Part shown: in pieces, positions 8,360 through 16,671 of the stretch
Numbering within the stretch: position 1 is the stretch's first letter
How the letters are laid out: the number at the start of each line of letters is the position of its first letter
Source: Paenibacillus sp. J2TS4
GTDB taxonomy: Bacteria; Bacillota; Bacilli; Paenibacillales; NBRC-103111
DNA: 64,000 bases
Assembly: GCF_018403245.1 (NCBI RefSeq)
Contig: NZ_BOSH01000006.1
Coordinates: 332,422 to 396,421, forward strand
Reading direction: 5' to 3'
Program-made: the position numbers and the translations under genes
The notes under the pieces: generated by a model
Seen by the model: only the letters and a program-made list of their open reading frames with translations
What the model was told of the DNA's origin: nothing
Database searches by the model: none

Positions 8360-9331
8360 AGGATACAGGACGGACAATAACTTGCTGAAGCCTATTTGAC
8401 TGACCAAGTAGCTGATCAGCAGAATTAAGAGAACCAGTTTGGTCTGAGAGAGCTTCGTTCGCTGCTCTAACTGCAGGGTAAGACCATAGGCATCTGCGAC
8501 AAAGGTCGTGAAGATTTCTCCGAAAATAACAAATACATACATAAGCTGAAGAACAGGTCCTAAGTGGTGGATAACTTGTCCCATGGGAATTTCGAATTGG
8601 ACGATTCCAGGCATACGCGCAGCCAGAGCTATATGTGCGGCAAGGAGCATTAGACTGATCCCGACCCCGCCGAGAAGACCTCCCCAGAACAAGATGGAGC
8701 GGTCGCGAATGGCCGAACCGAGCGGTACGAGGACGGCTTGTGCCATAGCCAGATTAAAGGCGGTATATAAGAAGGGGGAAAACCAGATCCTCCAGCTGGA
8801 GGAATCGGTCGATAGTTTCAGCCAATAATCCGCATTAGGCATAGAGAGAGTGGTCCAGACGACCAGGATAGAGAAAGCCATCATGACCGGCACGACAATC
8901 GAATTCATAGTCAGTATTCCGTGAATGCCCCGAGACAGAACGAAATAAGAAACTATGATCGTGAGCCACAAACCCGCCTGATAGGACATGTTCAATTGCT
9001 CGGTAAAAAGAGAGCCCGCACCTGCCAGCATAATGGTGGTAACACCAAACAGGACAATCATCGTAAACAAGCTTACATAATTTCCGATTCGTTCCCCGAA
9101 CAGCATCCGGTTCAAATCCTCATAAGAACGAGCCTCCATTTCATTAGCCAACAGCATCAGCTTTATTCCAATCCATGTAAAAAGAAGACAGGAGAGAGCG
9201 ATGGTCCAAGCGGCGGCGGACCCGAACCGTGTGAAAAATTGCAAAATTTCCTGTCCAGTGGCGAAACCGGCGCCAACCACGGTCCCGATATAAGTAAAGG
9301 ACACCTGTAAAATTTTACCTGTTTTTCGCAT
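8285..9331 (-). CDS. YkvI-family membrane protein (amino-acid-permease-like)
   Basis: Polytopic transporter of about 348 residues with roughly ten helices and the N-terminal GTVVGAGFATGQEI signature seen in YkvI proteins, which are distantly related to LeuT-fold permeases. The substrate is unknown. I chose the ATG at 9331 (MRKTGK), preceded by AAAGGGGGCGG, over an upstream ATG at 9382. The 3' end overlaps the convergent small membrane protein gene by 75 bases. No partner gene is evident, and the lipoprotein upstream is separated by about 110 bases. Confidence 0.82.
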   Translation of the reverse strand: MRKTGKILQVSFTYIGTVVGAGFATGQEILQFFTRFGSAAAWTIALSCLLFTWIGIKLMLLANEMEARSYEDLNRMLFGERIGNYVSLFTMIVLFGVTTIMLAGAGSLFTEQLNMSYQAGLWLTIIVSYFVLSRGIHGILTMNSIVVPVMMAFSILVVWTTLSMPNADYWLKLSTDSSSWRIWFSPFLYTAFNLAMAQAVLVPLGSAIRDRSILFWGGLLGGVGISLMLLAAHIALAARMPGIVQFEIPMGQVIHHLGPVLQLMYVFVIFGEIFTTFVADAYGLTLQLEQRTKLSQTKLVLLILLISYLVSQIGFSKLLSVLYPLFGGVSLLWLIMMLLPRSRHTGTL

Positions 9332-9444
9332 AAAAATACCGCCCCCTTTGTCCATACCCGAATTACTATAAGGTATGTCCAAGGGAGCGGAAGCATGACA
9401 ATCTTACGCCGTTAAAGCATGGCTTTAATCCGTTCTTGCATCGT

Positions 9445-10128
9445 TCATTGCATTTGCACTTCGTTAAACAATTTGATCGATTGAATTTTGGCTGTTTTGG
9501 GGTCGATGTCGAGCTTGAGTACGGTTGCCTCATTAGAATACGCGATGACGTAATTGGTGTTCGTATCGGGCTCTCCCAAGGCATCGATGGCGTCGGAAGC
9601 TTTTTGTCCGAGCTTGAGTCCATTCAGACCGGGATCGATATCCTGCGATTCAATGCTTATAAATTCGATGCTGCCGGCATGGTTAATCCCTACTGTAAAG
9701 TCGGTATAATCCATTACGGTAATAGGGTCATTGGGGTCATCCATAACAAATTCGCTGTCCGGTTCTCCGAAATTGTCTATTGCCGTTTCTCTTTTGTCTG
9801 CAATGGAGAGACCCATTAGCATCGGCCGCTGGCTGTCATAAGCTTCGATTTCCGGTCTTGGTTTAGCAGACGGCTTCTCCTTGTCGCCGGTCGGGGTGGC
9901 TGTCTCCTGAGGGTGCGAGATTTGTGTTCCGTTAACTGGAGCATCTGCCACTGGGGGATCAGAAACGGGAGTCGGAGGCACGGTGCTGGCTTCGGTCGGT
10001 TGGTCGGTCGTTGTTAAGGGTGTCGGGGCCGGTTGAGCATGGCTGCCCTCACTTTGGCAAGCGCTGAGGACGGTAATGGCGGCTACGGCCAGTCCAACCA
10101 GGACAACCCTTTGAGTAAAGGGGTACAT
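9445..10128 (-). CDS. Lipoprotein with two BamE/DUF4309-like repeats
   Basis: Exported lipoprotein of 227 residues. The signal peptide ends in the lipobox LSAC (Cys near 24). A Pro/Thr-rich, probably unstructured linker (about 28-95) follows. Then come two similar folded units, each with a G-x-(S/K)-x-x-D-A-(I/x)-D-x-(F/L)-G-E-P-D pattern (about 105-160 and 168-225). The pattern resembles SmpA/OmlA or DUF4309 repeats that bind partners at the cell surface. The function is unknown. GAAAGGA lies about nine bases before the ATG. Confidence 0.75.
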   Translation of the reverse strand: MYPFTQRVVLVGLAVAAITVLSACQSEGSHAQPAPTPLTTTDQPTEASTVPPTPVSDPPVADAPVNGTQISHPQETATPTGDKEKPSAKPRPEIEAYDSQRPMLMGLSIADKRETAIDNFGEPDSEFVMDDPNDPITVMDYTDFTVGINHAGSIEFISIESQDIDPGLNGLKLGQKASDAIDALGEPDTNTNYVIAYSNEATVLKLDIDPKTAKIQSIKLFNEVQMQ

Positions 10129-10285
10129 GATTCTCTATCCTTTCGTAAAACTGCTGATGTTGGAGCCCGTGATAACGGCGAATCGGTCGAACAAATCTTT
10201 CTCTACATATATAGACATCCTAAGAAAGCAAAAAGTTTCATTTTTTTTGCAAAAATACAAAATTAGTTATCTCTTTAACATTCTC

Positions 10286-10314
10286 TTGATAAATCGGGAA
10301 AGGCTGTGATAAAT
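10286..10314 (+). promoter_or_regulatory. SigA-type promoter of xpt
   Basis: TTGATA (10286-10291) and ATAAAT (10309-10314) are separated by exactly 17 bases, about 105 bases before the xpt start. I looked for the conserved core of a guanine riboswitch, which precedes xpt in Bacillus subtilis, and did not find it. Confidence 0.5.
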
Positions 10315-10418
10315 TTTAAAAAACAAGCAACGGAAGCCGATGTTGATGAACGGTAGCGAAATAAAGCCTGAATTCGGTGGAGCCAGCGATAGTTTACAAT
10401 GGGAGGTTGGTCATACAG

Positions 10419-10991
10419 ATGGATCGATTAAAACAGAAAATACGGGAGCATGGTATTGTTTTGTCCGATCAAGTTCTGAAGCTCGACGCTTTGCTTAATC
10501 ATCAAGTAGAGCCCTCACTTATTATGGAGATGGGGCAAGAATTTGCCCGTCGGTTTCAGGGGGAATCCATTACGAAAGTTATTACGGTAGAGACTTCGGG
10601 AATACCGGTCGCTTTTGCAACGGCCTATCATTTTGATATTCCGATGGTTTTTGCGAGACGCAAAAAGACGCTAACGACGGATGCGGATAGCTACATCGAG
10701 CGCGTTCCTTCTTTTACAAAAGGGATTGTGACCGATATTATGATATCGAAGTCTTTTCTGGCTCCGGAAGATCGATTGCTGTTTATTGATGACATCATCG
10801 CTAATGGGGATGCGGCACGGGGGCTGCTGCGGATAATTGATCAGGCCGGCTGCGAGTTGGTGGGAATGGGTGTGGTCGTAGAGAAATCGTTCCAGAAGGG
10901 TGCTCAAACGATCCGGGAGCAAGGAATAAGGATGGAATCTCTGGTCAGCATTGCGGGGTTAGAGGATGGCGTTATTCAGTTCGATTCATAA
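10419..10991 (+). CDS. xpt: Xanthine phosphoribosyltransferase
   Basis: Purine salvage enzyme that makes XMP from xanthine and PRPP in the cytoplasm. The PRPP-binding loop LLFIDDIIANGDAARG is intact (about residues 123-138), and the whole sequence reads like Bacillus Xpt (190 residues against about 194). The start at 10419 (MDRLKQKIREHG) follows GGGAGG; an in-frame ATG at 10377 lies before that site. Unlike B. subtilis there is no pbuX permease after it. The following gene is an unrelated small unknown. Confidence 0.93.
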   Translation: MDRLKQKIREHGIVLSDQVLKLDALLNHQVEPSLIMEMGQEFARRFQGESITKVITVETSGIPVAFATAYHFDIPMVFARRKKTLTTDADSYIERVPSFTKGIVTDIMISKSFLAPEDRLLFIDDIIANGDAARGLLRIIDQAGCELVGMGVVVEKSFQKGAQTIREQGIRMESLVSIAGLEDGVIQFDS

Positions 10992-11128
10992 GTCCGGGAA
11001 GGAAGCAGAGCCTAATGATCCTAACAAAAAAGTAAGCAGGTGGATTATGGATAGAAGCTCTTTGCCTTCCCAACACCGCTGTTTTTCGTTATAATTAAAT
11101 CAGGACTATAGAGAGAGGAGGCATTGCT

Positions 11129-11446
11129 ATGGGGAAAGAGAATATTCCGGATAATTTCTTTGAAACCAAATTGACGGAAGCCAAGGTTCACTTTGAACGT
11201 GCCCTGGAATGCAAGCACACCGAATTCGATGACCTGTATCCCTATATGATTGAACATCCTCAATTTTTTTGGTACAAACGATATGTCGCTTGGTCTGAAT
11301 TGCTGACGATCGTTAAGCTGTGCGGCGAATTAGAGGTTAACTGGAAAGAGCAATTTACGCCTCAACAGATCGAGTACATCGAATCTAGAGTGATGTCCGG
11401 CAAAGTGTTGGATTGTTGGTATGAATCTAAGGAGCATGTCGGCTAA
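11129..11446 (+). CDS. Small acidic protein of unknown function
   Basis: Not recognised. It has 105 residues, is soluble, and is rich in Trp, Tyr and Phe (HPQFFWYKRYVAWSELL) with two Cys. A strong ribosome binding site (GAGGAGG) lies eight bases before the ATG, and a clear terminator follows the stop, so this is a real single-gene unit. No domain was identified. Confidence 0.7.
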   Translation: MGKENIPDNFFETKLTEAKVHFERALECKHTEFDDLYPYMIEHPQFFWYKRYVAWSELLTIVKLCGELEVNWKEQFTPQQIEYIESRVMSGKVLDCWYESKEHVG

Positions 11447-11474
11447 GACATCTTTGGATATTCGAATTTGCTAG

Positions 11475-11507
11475 GACCTAAAAGTGATAATCACTTTTAG
11501 GTCTTTA
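11475..11507. terminator. Bidirectional terminator
   Basis: A perfect 13-bp inverted repeat (GACCTAAAAGTGA / TCACTTTTAGGTC) with loop TAA is followed by TTTATTA. It lies between convergent genes and can serve both. Confidence 0.85.
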
Positions 11508-11526
11508 TTACTATAATGCTTTTTCG

Positions 11527-11841
11527 TTACTCTTTTTGAGGCAAAACATTCATGCTCTCTATATGTTTTCTTGTTTCCGGTGTCCCCAAGTAATGAAGCG
11601 CCTGATAAATTTGCTGAAGATTGGTGTCGTACCAATCGTTTTCTTTATCATGGGAGTATTCCCGGAATGGAATAGTGGCTCTTGCGGCGGTGCTGGTTGC
11701 GGCTTCAGACGTATCTTCAAATAATTCTTGCAACTTATCTAATTCGTCATCCGTTGCCTGGATTACGAATTCATAATTGAATGGGGGTTCTGGCAAGATT
11801 TCTCCGTGACTGACCGCCACATAGTAAGTTTTTTTCTCCAT
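11527..11841 (-). CDS. Conserved-looking small hypothetical protein
   Basis: 104-residue soluble acidic protein of unknown function. The start (MEKKTYYVAVSHGEI) is supported by GGAGAAGGA upstream. The sequence has an N-terminal beta-rich stretch, a helix at about 30-50 (DDELDKLQELFEDTSEAA) and a helical C terminus. It ends 23 bases beyond the shared terminator. No motif tells its role. Confidence 0.65.
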   Translation of the reverse strand: MEKKTYYVAVSHGEILPEPPFNYEFVIQATDDELDKLQELFEDTSEAATSTAARATIPFREYSHDKENDWYDTNLQQIYQALHYLGTPETRKHIESMNVLPQKE

Positions 11842-12086
11842 GTAGTCCTTCTCCTTCCAGTTTGTCCCTAAGGAAGAATTGCTTTGCGGCAGTCTTATTC
11901 TGTCCTATCGCTTCGTTTCCTATGTATTAATGATCTTCTATTAGTTAAAAATGAACAACTTGTTGTATGTTATATTTATGGAGAGCAAGGATCATCAATG
12001 AATCTGAGGAAAACCGTGATTCGATGGCTGTAATGTGAATCGCTTATGTGATGATAATTTTATAGAGATGACGGGAGGGATACGGA

Positions 12087-12299
12087 ATGATTTCAGATGA
12101 GGAGTTGAACCGTTACCGGCTGGATGGAACAAGAATAAGGGTGGTTAGAGATGCAGATCCGGCTAATGACGTGAGAGGATTCGTCATGGCGTGGGATGAA
12201 GAGACGGTTCTTATCCGTAAAATGAATCGTAAAGTGATCAAGCTGGATAGAAATTATTTATACCAGCCATTCAGCGAAGAACGGAAGGTACCGGAATGA
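12087..12299 (+). CDS. Small protein coupled to cbiZ, unknown
   Basis: 70-residue protein that looks like a small beta-barrel (alternating hydrophobic strands such as RIRVVRD, GFVMAWD, TVLIRKMN, KVIKLDRNY). No family name is recognised. ACGGGAGGG precedes the ATG. Its stop overlaps the cbiZ start by four bases (ATGA at 12296-12299), so the two are translationally coupled and probably work in the same process. Confidence 0.7.
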   Translation: MISDEELNRYRLDGTRIRVVRDADPANDVRGFVMAWDEETVLIRKMNRKVIKLDRNYLYQPFSEERKVPE

Positions 12300-12994
12300 C
12301 TGTGATTGATGGAGTACAACAGAAACTAATCCAGTGGGATGACAGCCCGTGTCTCTTGATCTCTGCGGAGAAACCTCTCTACACGCTAAATTCTTCCATA
12401 TGGAGAGGAGGATTCTCCCAATGCCGTTACTTGATTAACCGTCAAGTGAACAAGGATTACGATTGCGAGGATCCGGTTAAGGAAATGGAGCAATTCCTTA
12501 CAAGGGCCGGACTTCCTCTTATGGAGACGGCTGGCATGCTGACGGCGGCCAGAGTTCAGGATGTAGGAAGCTCTCAAATAAGCGAATCGGGAATTCGGGT
12601 CAGCACTTGGGTGACTGCAGGACTTAGCAACCCTTCGAGGGCGGGTTCCAGACGTGAGCCCCAATATCACTTCCCGGGAACGATTAATACTATAGTATTG
12701 GTGGAAGCCGTCTTAACCGACTCGGCTATGGTAAACGCGGTCATAACAGCAACCGAAGCCAAAACAGCCGCTCTCCAGGATCTGGAGGTACAGATTGGGG
12801 AAGAGGAAGCAACGGCTACAGGAACGACTACTGATGCGATCATTATCGCCGCTACCCAAACGGGTGTTCCGTGTGTGTATGCCGGGACGGCGACCGAGCT
12901 TGGATATAGGATTGGACGGACCGTATACGATGCGGTTTATGCATCCGGACAGCGTAATCTGCACTATTGGCGGGAACGCATCTATCCGCAATAG
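12296..12994 (+). CDS. cbiZ: Adenosylcobinamide amidohydrolase
   Basis: CbiZ removes the aminopropanol side chain from adenosylcobinamide to give adenosylcobyric acid, letting the cell reuse external corrinoids. The family pattern is clear: a Trp-Arg-Gly-Gly-Phe start (IWRGGFSQ), the VSTWVTAGLSNPSRAG stretch, the GTINTIVLVE strand and the TEAKTAALQDLEV / TGTTTDAIIIA segment. Its 232 residues fit the family. No other cobalamin gene is in the window, but a B12-dependent ribonucleotide reductase lies about 20 kb downstream and would need the product. Confidence 0.88.
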   Translation: MTVIDGVQQKLIQWDDSPCLLISAEKPLYTLNSSIWRGGFSQCRYLINRQVNKDYDCEDPVKEMEQFLTRAGLPLMETAGMLTAARVQDVGSSQISESGIRVSTWVTAGLSNPSRAGSRREPQYHFPGTINTIVLVEAVLTDSAMVNAVITATEAKTAALQDLEVQIGEEEATATGTTTDAIIIAATQTGVPCVYAGTATELGYRIGRTVYDAVYASGQRNLHYWRERIYPQ

Positions 12995-13055
12995 GCGGTT
13001 GGAAACGGGAAAGACACTGGAAAAGTGTTAAGTAAAGGCACTTAAAGTAGTATTC

Positions 13056-13439
13056 CTAACGGCGCATATGGACATAATTGCCGGCTATAATGCTGATTTC
13101 TGCCTTAACCATACTCCGGGACATAGTTAAGCTTCCTCTATTCTCACGGCAAATGTACTTGCAGCGGATGCCTTGGGCGTCTTTCACTTCGCTGTATATA
13201 CGGATTCCGGCCGATCTTAGCCGCTGCTTAAGCTTGACCAGATCGATCTGGATCATCTCGAGCACTCTCTGCATGACGACAATGTTCGGAAGGCAAAGCT
13301 TGTTGGCTTGATCCTGCATCCGGTCCATATCACGCCTAATCATGGTCAATAAAACGGGCAGCAGTACGGCTTCCTTAACTAATTCCGATTCTTCCAACGT
13401 TGTGTGCGGTGGCTTGCGGACTAGCGTTCTTGTCGTCAT
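13056..13439 (-). CDS. Hypothetical protein of 127 residues
   Basis: Not recognised. The start at 13439 (MTTRTLVRKPPHTTLEE) follows ACGGAGG by about ten bases; the frame is open further upstream but without a better site. The N-terminal two thirds are helical with heptad-like Leu/Val spacing (about residues 16-75). A short C-terminal beta part holds two Cys (KYICRE region). It is soluble and basic. It lies just before the tRNA-Leu gene on the opposite strand. Confidence 0.6.
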   Translation of the reverse strand: MTTRTLVRKPPHTTLEESELVKEAVLLPVLLTMIRRDMDRMQDQANKLCLPNIVVMQRVLEMIQIDLVKLKQRLRSAGIRIYSEVKDAQGIRCKYICRENRGSLTMSRSMVKAEISIIAGNYVHMRR

Positions 13440-13547
13440 AGGATGCGAACCTCCGTTCGTGTATTTGTTTTTATTGTACTGGAAAAAACCGTAAAACGCA
13501 AGATCAAATGTTGAAATAATATATGGAAAATATCTTAAAGAAAATGT

Positions 13548-13577
13548 TTGACAACGTATGGGCAAGCATGGTATATT
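13548..13577 (+). promoter_or_regulatory. Promoter of tRNA-Leu
   Basis: TTGACA (13548-13553) and TATATT (13572-13577) with an 18-base spacer lie 53 bases before the tRNA. Confidence 0.75.
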
Positions 13578-13629
13578 ATTTCTTGTCGCCGCAACAATCT
13601 TAAACCAGAGAGTTCGGCAAACATTATTC

Positions 13630-13716
<87 letters not shown>

Positions 13717-13727
13717 TATCCGTTAAT

Positions 13728-13760
13728 AAAACCCTTCTTTGGAAGAGGTTTTTATTTTTT
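13728..13760 (+). terminator. Terminator after tRNA-Leu
   Basis: AAAACC-CTTC pairs with GAAG-A-GGTTTT (one bulged A) and is followed by TATTTTTT. Confidence 0.7.
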
Positions 13761-13815
13761 GTTCTTACATTACAGTAATTGCCGACTGAAAGCCCCGGTT
13801 TTAATCGTAGGATGA

Positions 13816-14016
13816 AAGACGGCTTTGCCAGAAATTTCACCTTACCAATATTTTCTTAACTGCAAAATCGAACGTGCAAAAAGTTTAATCGAAAAGAATA
13901 AAGATATTTATTCAGCAGTAGCTGACTGCGGTTTTGTTGATTTAGCCCATTTAAACAGACATTTTAAAAGTGTATATGGAACAACGGCATTTGGTTATAG
14001 GTCACATATACATTGA
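13816..14016 (+). pseudogene. C-terminal fragment of an AraC-family regulator
   Basis: The frame encodes only the second half of an AraC DNA-binding domain. The phrase ISPYQYFLNCKIERAKSLIE and the second helix-turn-helix (AVADCGFVDLAHLNRHFKSVYG) are clear. The frame is closed by a TGA just upstream and the sensor domain is missing. It lies directly inside the left end of the island, as expected for a gene cut by insertion or deletion. Confidence 0.7.
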
Positions 14017-14085
14017 GGGGAACATTGAAGTTGGGCAGCTCCGGCTTTGGGTTCAAGGGTTAAATGATTACGGTTTAAAAAGAAA

Positions 14086-14132
14086 AAACCGCGGGTGAGG
14101 ACAAGCGTGATGTCCTCATCCGGCCGCGGTTT
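14086..14132 (-). terminator. Terminator of dhaKL
   Basis: AAACCGCGG pairs with CCGCGGTTT and an inner TGAGGAC / GTCCTCA stem extends it. Read leftward it ends in a T-rich run just after the kinase stop codon. Confidence 0.85.
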
Positions 14133-14138
14133 CTTCCA

Positions 14139-15896
14139 TTATTTCAAGCAGCGGGCGATCTCCGAGAAGATGACGCCAAGCGCGTAGGCGCCTGCATCCG
14201 GATAGCCCAGGCTGCGTGCGCCGACATTGCCGGCGCGCCCCATTCGGGCGACGATTTGCTTCGTTGTCTCGGCGCCTTCCACCGCAGCTTGTGCCGCTTT
14301 ACCAAAAGCGGTTTTAAAGTCATCGGCTGCCGCAGCGCTTGCCGTGAACGAATCTGCATAAGGCACCAAGGCGTCAATCAGCGTTTTGTCGCCAACGACG
14401 GCGCCTCTGCCGAAGGAACGCTCCCCCATTGCCTGAATGCCTTTGACCGCGGCTTGCAGCATTTCCGCATATTCCGCAACAGTCAGTTCCGCTTTATCTC
14501 CCGCCGCTTTGCCGGCCGCGCGGAACGCCGAGCCCCAAATCGGTCCGGAAGCGCCGCCGCAATACTCCATAATGACCATTGAGCATGTGTCCAGGAAAGA
14601 ACCGATTGTTAACGTCTCTTGGGCCAACATCATGCTCCATTCCCGCTTTAACTGCTTGAATCCGCTGGAGACGCTCATCCCGAAATCGCCATCCCCCGCA
14701 TGCGAGTCGAGTTCGCAGAACAGAACTTCATTGTCGATAATGATTTCGCTCATTTTATCGACGATGTAGATCATGTTTTGTAGAGTTAGCACACCGTTTT
14801 GTACCGCCGCGCAATGTTCCGGCGTTTCTGTTTTGAAGGAAACCGGTCGGTCGTCGTCGGCTTCCTTGCTGTTCGCATATTCGACCTGCGGTACCGGACC
14901 GTCCACCCGGAATGCCGGCGCATGACATTCTTTGGATAGCAGCGCTTTCAGTTCGTCATCGAGCTTCGTAATCGTCAGCGACATGCCCGCCATATCAATG
15001 CTCGTCATATAGTTGCCGACAAACGTGCGGCAAATCCGGATGTTCCTGCCTGCGAGTTCGCGAACCGCCGCGTTGTTAAACAAGTACAATTCATGCAAAG
15101 GGGTTGCTCCGAAGCCGTTGACGAGCACGGCAACTTCCGCGTTGTCCCCGTCTTGAATGCCCAGATCGTTTAACAGTTCGGTCGTCATCCGCTTGGCCAG
15201 TTCGTCCGCGCTGACGATTTTTTCCCGCCGTTGTCCCGGTTCGCCGTGAATGCCCACGCCGTATTCCATTTCATCTTCGCCAAGTTTGAACGTCGGCGAC
15301 CCGTGTGCAGGAACGGTACAAGATGTGAGCGCCACGCCGATGCTGCGCGTGTTATGTGCTGCTTTCTCCGCGACTGCTTTTACTTGCAGCAATTCGCGGC
15401 CTTCTTCGGCGGCAGCTCCGGCAATTTTATGGATGAGCACCGTGCCGGCGACGCCGCGGCGTCCAACCGTGTACAAGCTGTCTTCAACGGCAATGTCGTC
15501 ATCGACGCGCACATATTCCACTTGGATGCCGTCTTCTGCGGCCAGTTGAGCGCCGTTTTTGAAGTTCATGACGTCGCCGCTGTAGTTTTTGATAATCAGC
15601 AGCGTCCCTTTTTGGCCCGCAGTTGCTTTAATTGCTTGGTATACCTGAATTTGGGATGGGGATGCGAACACATCCCCGCATACGGCGGCATCCAGCATCC
15701 CTTTGCCGACAAACCCGGCATGGGCCGGTTCGTGCCCGCTGCCGCCGCCGCTGATCAAGGCGACTTTGTTTTCGTCCAGCTCCTTTTTCTTGATCACCTT
15801 ATATTTCTGGATAAACTCCAACTCCGGATAGGCCATGACGAGCCCATTGCACATTTCCGCGACGAGCGTCTCCGGTTTGTTGACGATCTTCTTCAC
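14139..15896 (-). CDS. ATP-dependent dihydroxyacetone kinase, DhaK-DhaL fusion
   Basis: Phosphorylates dihydroxyacetone to DHAP in the cytoplasm. The DhaK (DAK1) domain covers about residues 1-325 with the GGGSGHEPAH loop and the substrate-binding His in GIHGEPG. The DhaL (DAK2) domain, about 380-585, has the Mg-ATP-binding acidic motif LDSHAGDGDFGM. The fusion is the ATP-using type and needs no PTS DhaM protein, which is absent here. The GTG at 15896 (MKKIVNKPETLV) follows AGGAGG and matches DhaK N termini; the upstream ATG at 15929 does not. An operator and a cre-like site lie 60-100 bases upstream. The dhaS-dhaQ regulator pair is divergent. Confidence 0.92.
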   Translation of the reverse strand: MKKIVNKPETLVAEMCNGLVMAYPELEFIQKYKVIKKKELDENKVALISGGGSGHEPAHAGFVGKGMLDAAVCGDVFASPSQIQVYQAIKATAGQKGTLLIIKNYSGDVMNFKNGAQLAAEDGIQVEYVRVDDDIAVEDSLYTVGRRGVAGTVLIHKIAGAAAEEGRELLQVKAVAEKAAHNTRSIGVALTSCTVPAHGSPTFKLGEDEMEYGVGIHGEPGQRREKIVSADELAKRMTTELLNDLGIQDGDNAEVAVLVNGFGATPLHELYLFNNAAVRELAGRNIRICRTFVGNYMTSIDMAGMSLTITKLDDELKALLSKECHAPAFRVDGPVPQVEYANSKEADDDRPVSFKTETPEHCAAVQNGVLTLQNMIYIVDKMSEIIIDNEVLFCELDSHAGDGDFGMSVSSGFKQLKREWSMMLAQETLTIGSFLDTCSMVIMEYCGGASGPIWGSAFRAAGKAAGDKAELTVAEYAEMLQAAVKGIQAMGERSFGRGAVVGDKTLIDALVPYADSFTASAAAADDFKTAFGKAAQAAVEGAETTKQIVARMGRAGNVGARSLGYPDAGAYALGVIFSEIARCLK

Positions 15897-15956
15897 TTTG
15901 CCATACCTCCTGCGATCCATAAATTCCAAATGGTTTGATTAATCTCCATCATACTA

Positions 15957-15970
15957 TGAAAGCGTTTTAT
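15957..15970. promoter_or_regulatory. cre-like site in the dhaKL promoter
   Basis: TGAAAGCGTTTTAT matches 12 of 14 positions of the CcpA site TGNAARCGNWWWCA. It lies between a weak -35 and a TATGAT -10 (on the minus strand) of dhaKL, a place where CcpA binding would repress. Confidence 0.5.
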
Positions 15971-15977
15971 GGGGAAC

Positions 15978-15998
15978 GGACAAAATCGGCAAACTGTC
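15978..15998. promoter_or_regulatory. DhaS-type operator upstream of dhaKL
   Basis: GGACA and TGTC arms leave exactly 12 bases between GACA and TGTC. That is the geometry of the Lactococcus DhaS site as I recall it (GGACACAT-N6-ATTTGTCC). The same element, with the same 7-base gap to a cre-like site, precedes the GlpF gene at 18638. Confidence 0.65.
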
Positions 15999-16071
15999 AA
16001 ACAACACTAGCTTCAATAAACATTGGGATTTTGTTAAGATTAACAGTAATACTAGGGTTAGGAAGATGATA

Positions 16072-16671
16072 ATGACCACTTCGCTCATTACCAAAAAGAT
16101 CATAGCCAACTCCTTGAAAAAAGTGATGGAAACCGAATCGTTCCACAAAATTTCCGTAAGCGATATCATGCAGCATTGCCAGATGCGCAGGCAAACGTTT
16201 TACTATCATTTCGTGGACAAGTATGAGCTCTTGGGCTGGATATACAAAGAAGAAACGAAGGAAAACATCGAGGACTTTTTGGATTATGAGAAGTGGGAGA
16301 ACATTTTCGACTTGCTGATGGACTATTTCTACGAGAATCAGCGGTTTTACCGGAGGGCGTTTAAAGTAATCGAGCAAAATTCGTTTAACCAATATTTATT
16401 TGAACATACGAAAAGTTTATATATTAAAATCATCGATGAACTGTTGAGGGACAAGCCGATCCCTATCTCCGAGGTGAACAAAAATAGGCTGGCGTCGTTT
16501 TACAGTCATGGGTTTGTCGGGACGATCAAAGATTGGATCGAACATCATTGTTCCATTCAACCTTCGGTGCTGTCTTCGCTCATCAAAGAGATGATCCGTA
16601 ATCAACTGGTGCTGCTGAGCATACCGGGAAAAACAAAGCAGGGTGGAGAAACCAATGACGAAAATCATTAA
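16072..16671 (+). CDS. dhaS: DhaS-like TetR-family activator of the dha genes
   Basis: TetR-fold DNA-binding protein of 199 residues. The N terminus MTTSLITKKIIANSLKK and the helix-turn-helix (KISVSDIMQHCQMRRQTFYYHFVDK, residues about 25-50) match DhaS-type regulators. In Lactococcus, DhaS needs the co-activator DhaQ bound to dihydroxyacetone to switch on kinase and channel genes. The DhaQ-like gene overlaps its 3' end here. The ATG at 16072 is preferred over 16066, because AGGA lies too close to the first ATG. It is divergent from dhaKL. Confidence 0.85.
   Translation: MTTSLITKKIIANSLKKVMETESFHKISVSDIMQHCQMRRQTFYYHFVDKYELLGWIYKEETKENIEDFLDYEKWENIFDLLMDYFYENQRFYRRAFKVIEQNSFNQYLFEHTKSLYIKIIDELLRDKPIPISEVNKNRLASFYSHGFVGTIKDWIEHHCSIQPSVLSSLIKEMIRNQLVLLSIPGKTKQGGETNDENH

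Noticed and set aside
10250..10418. Purine riboswitch before xpt
   Set aside because: Expected from Bacillus subtilis, but the conserved core and its paired P1 arms are not visible.
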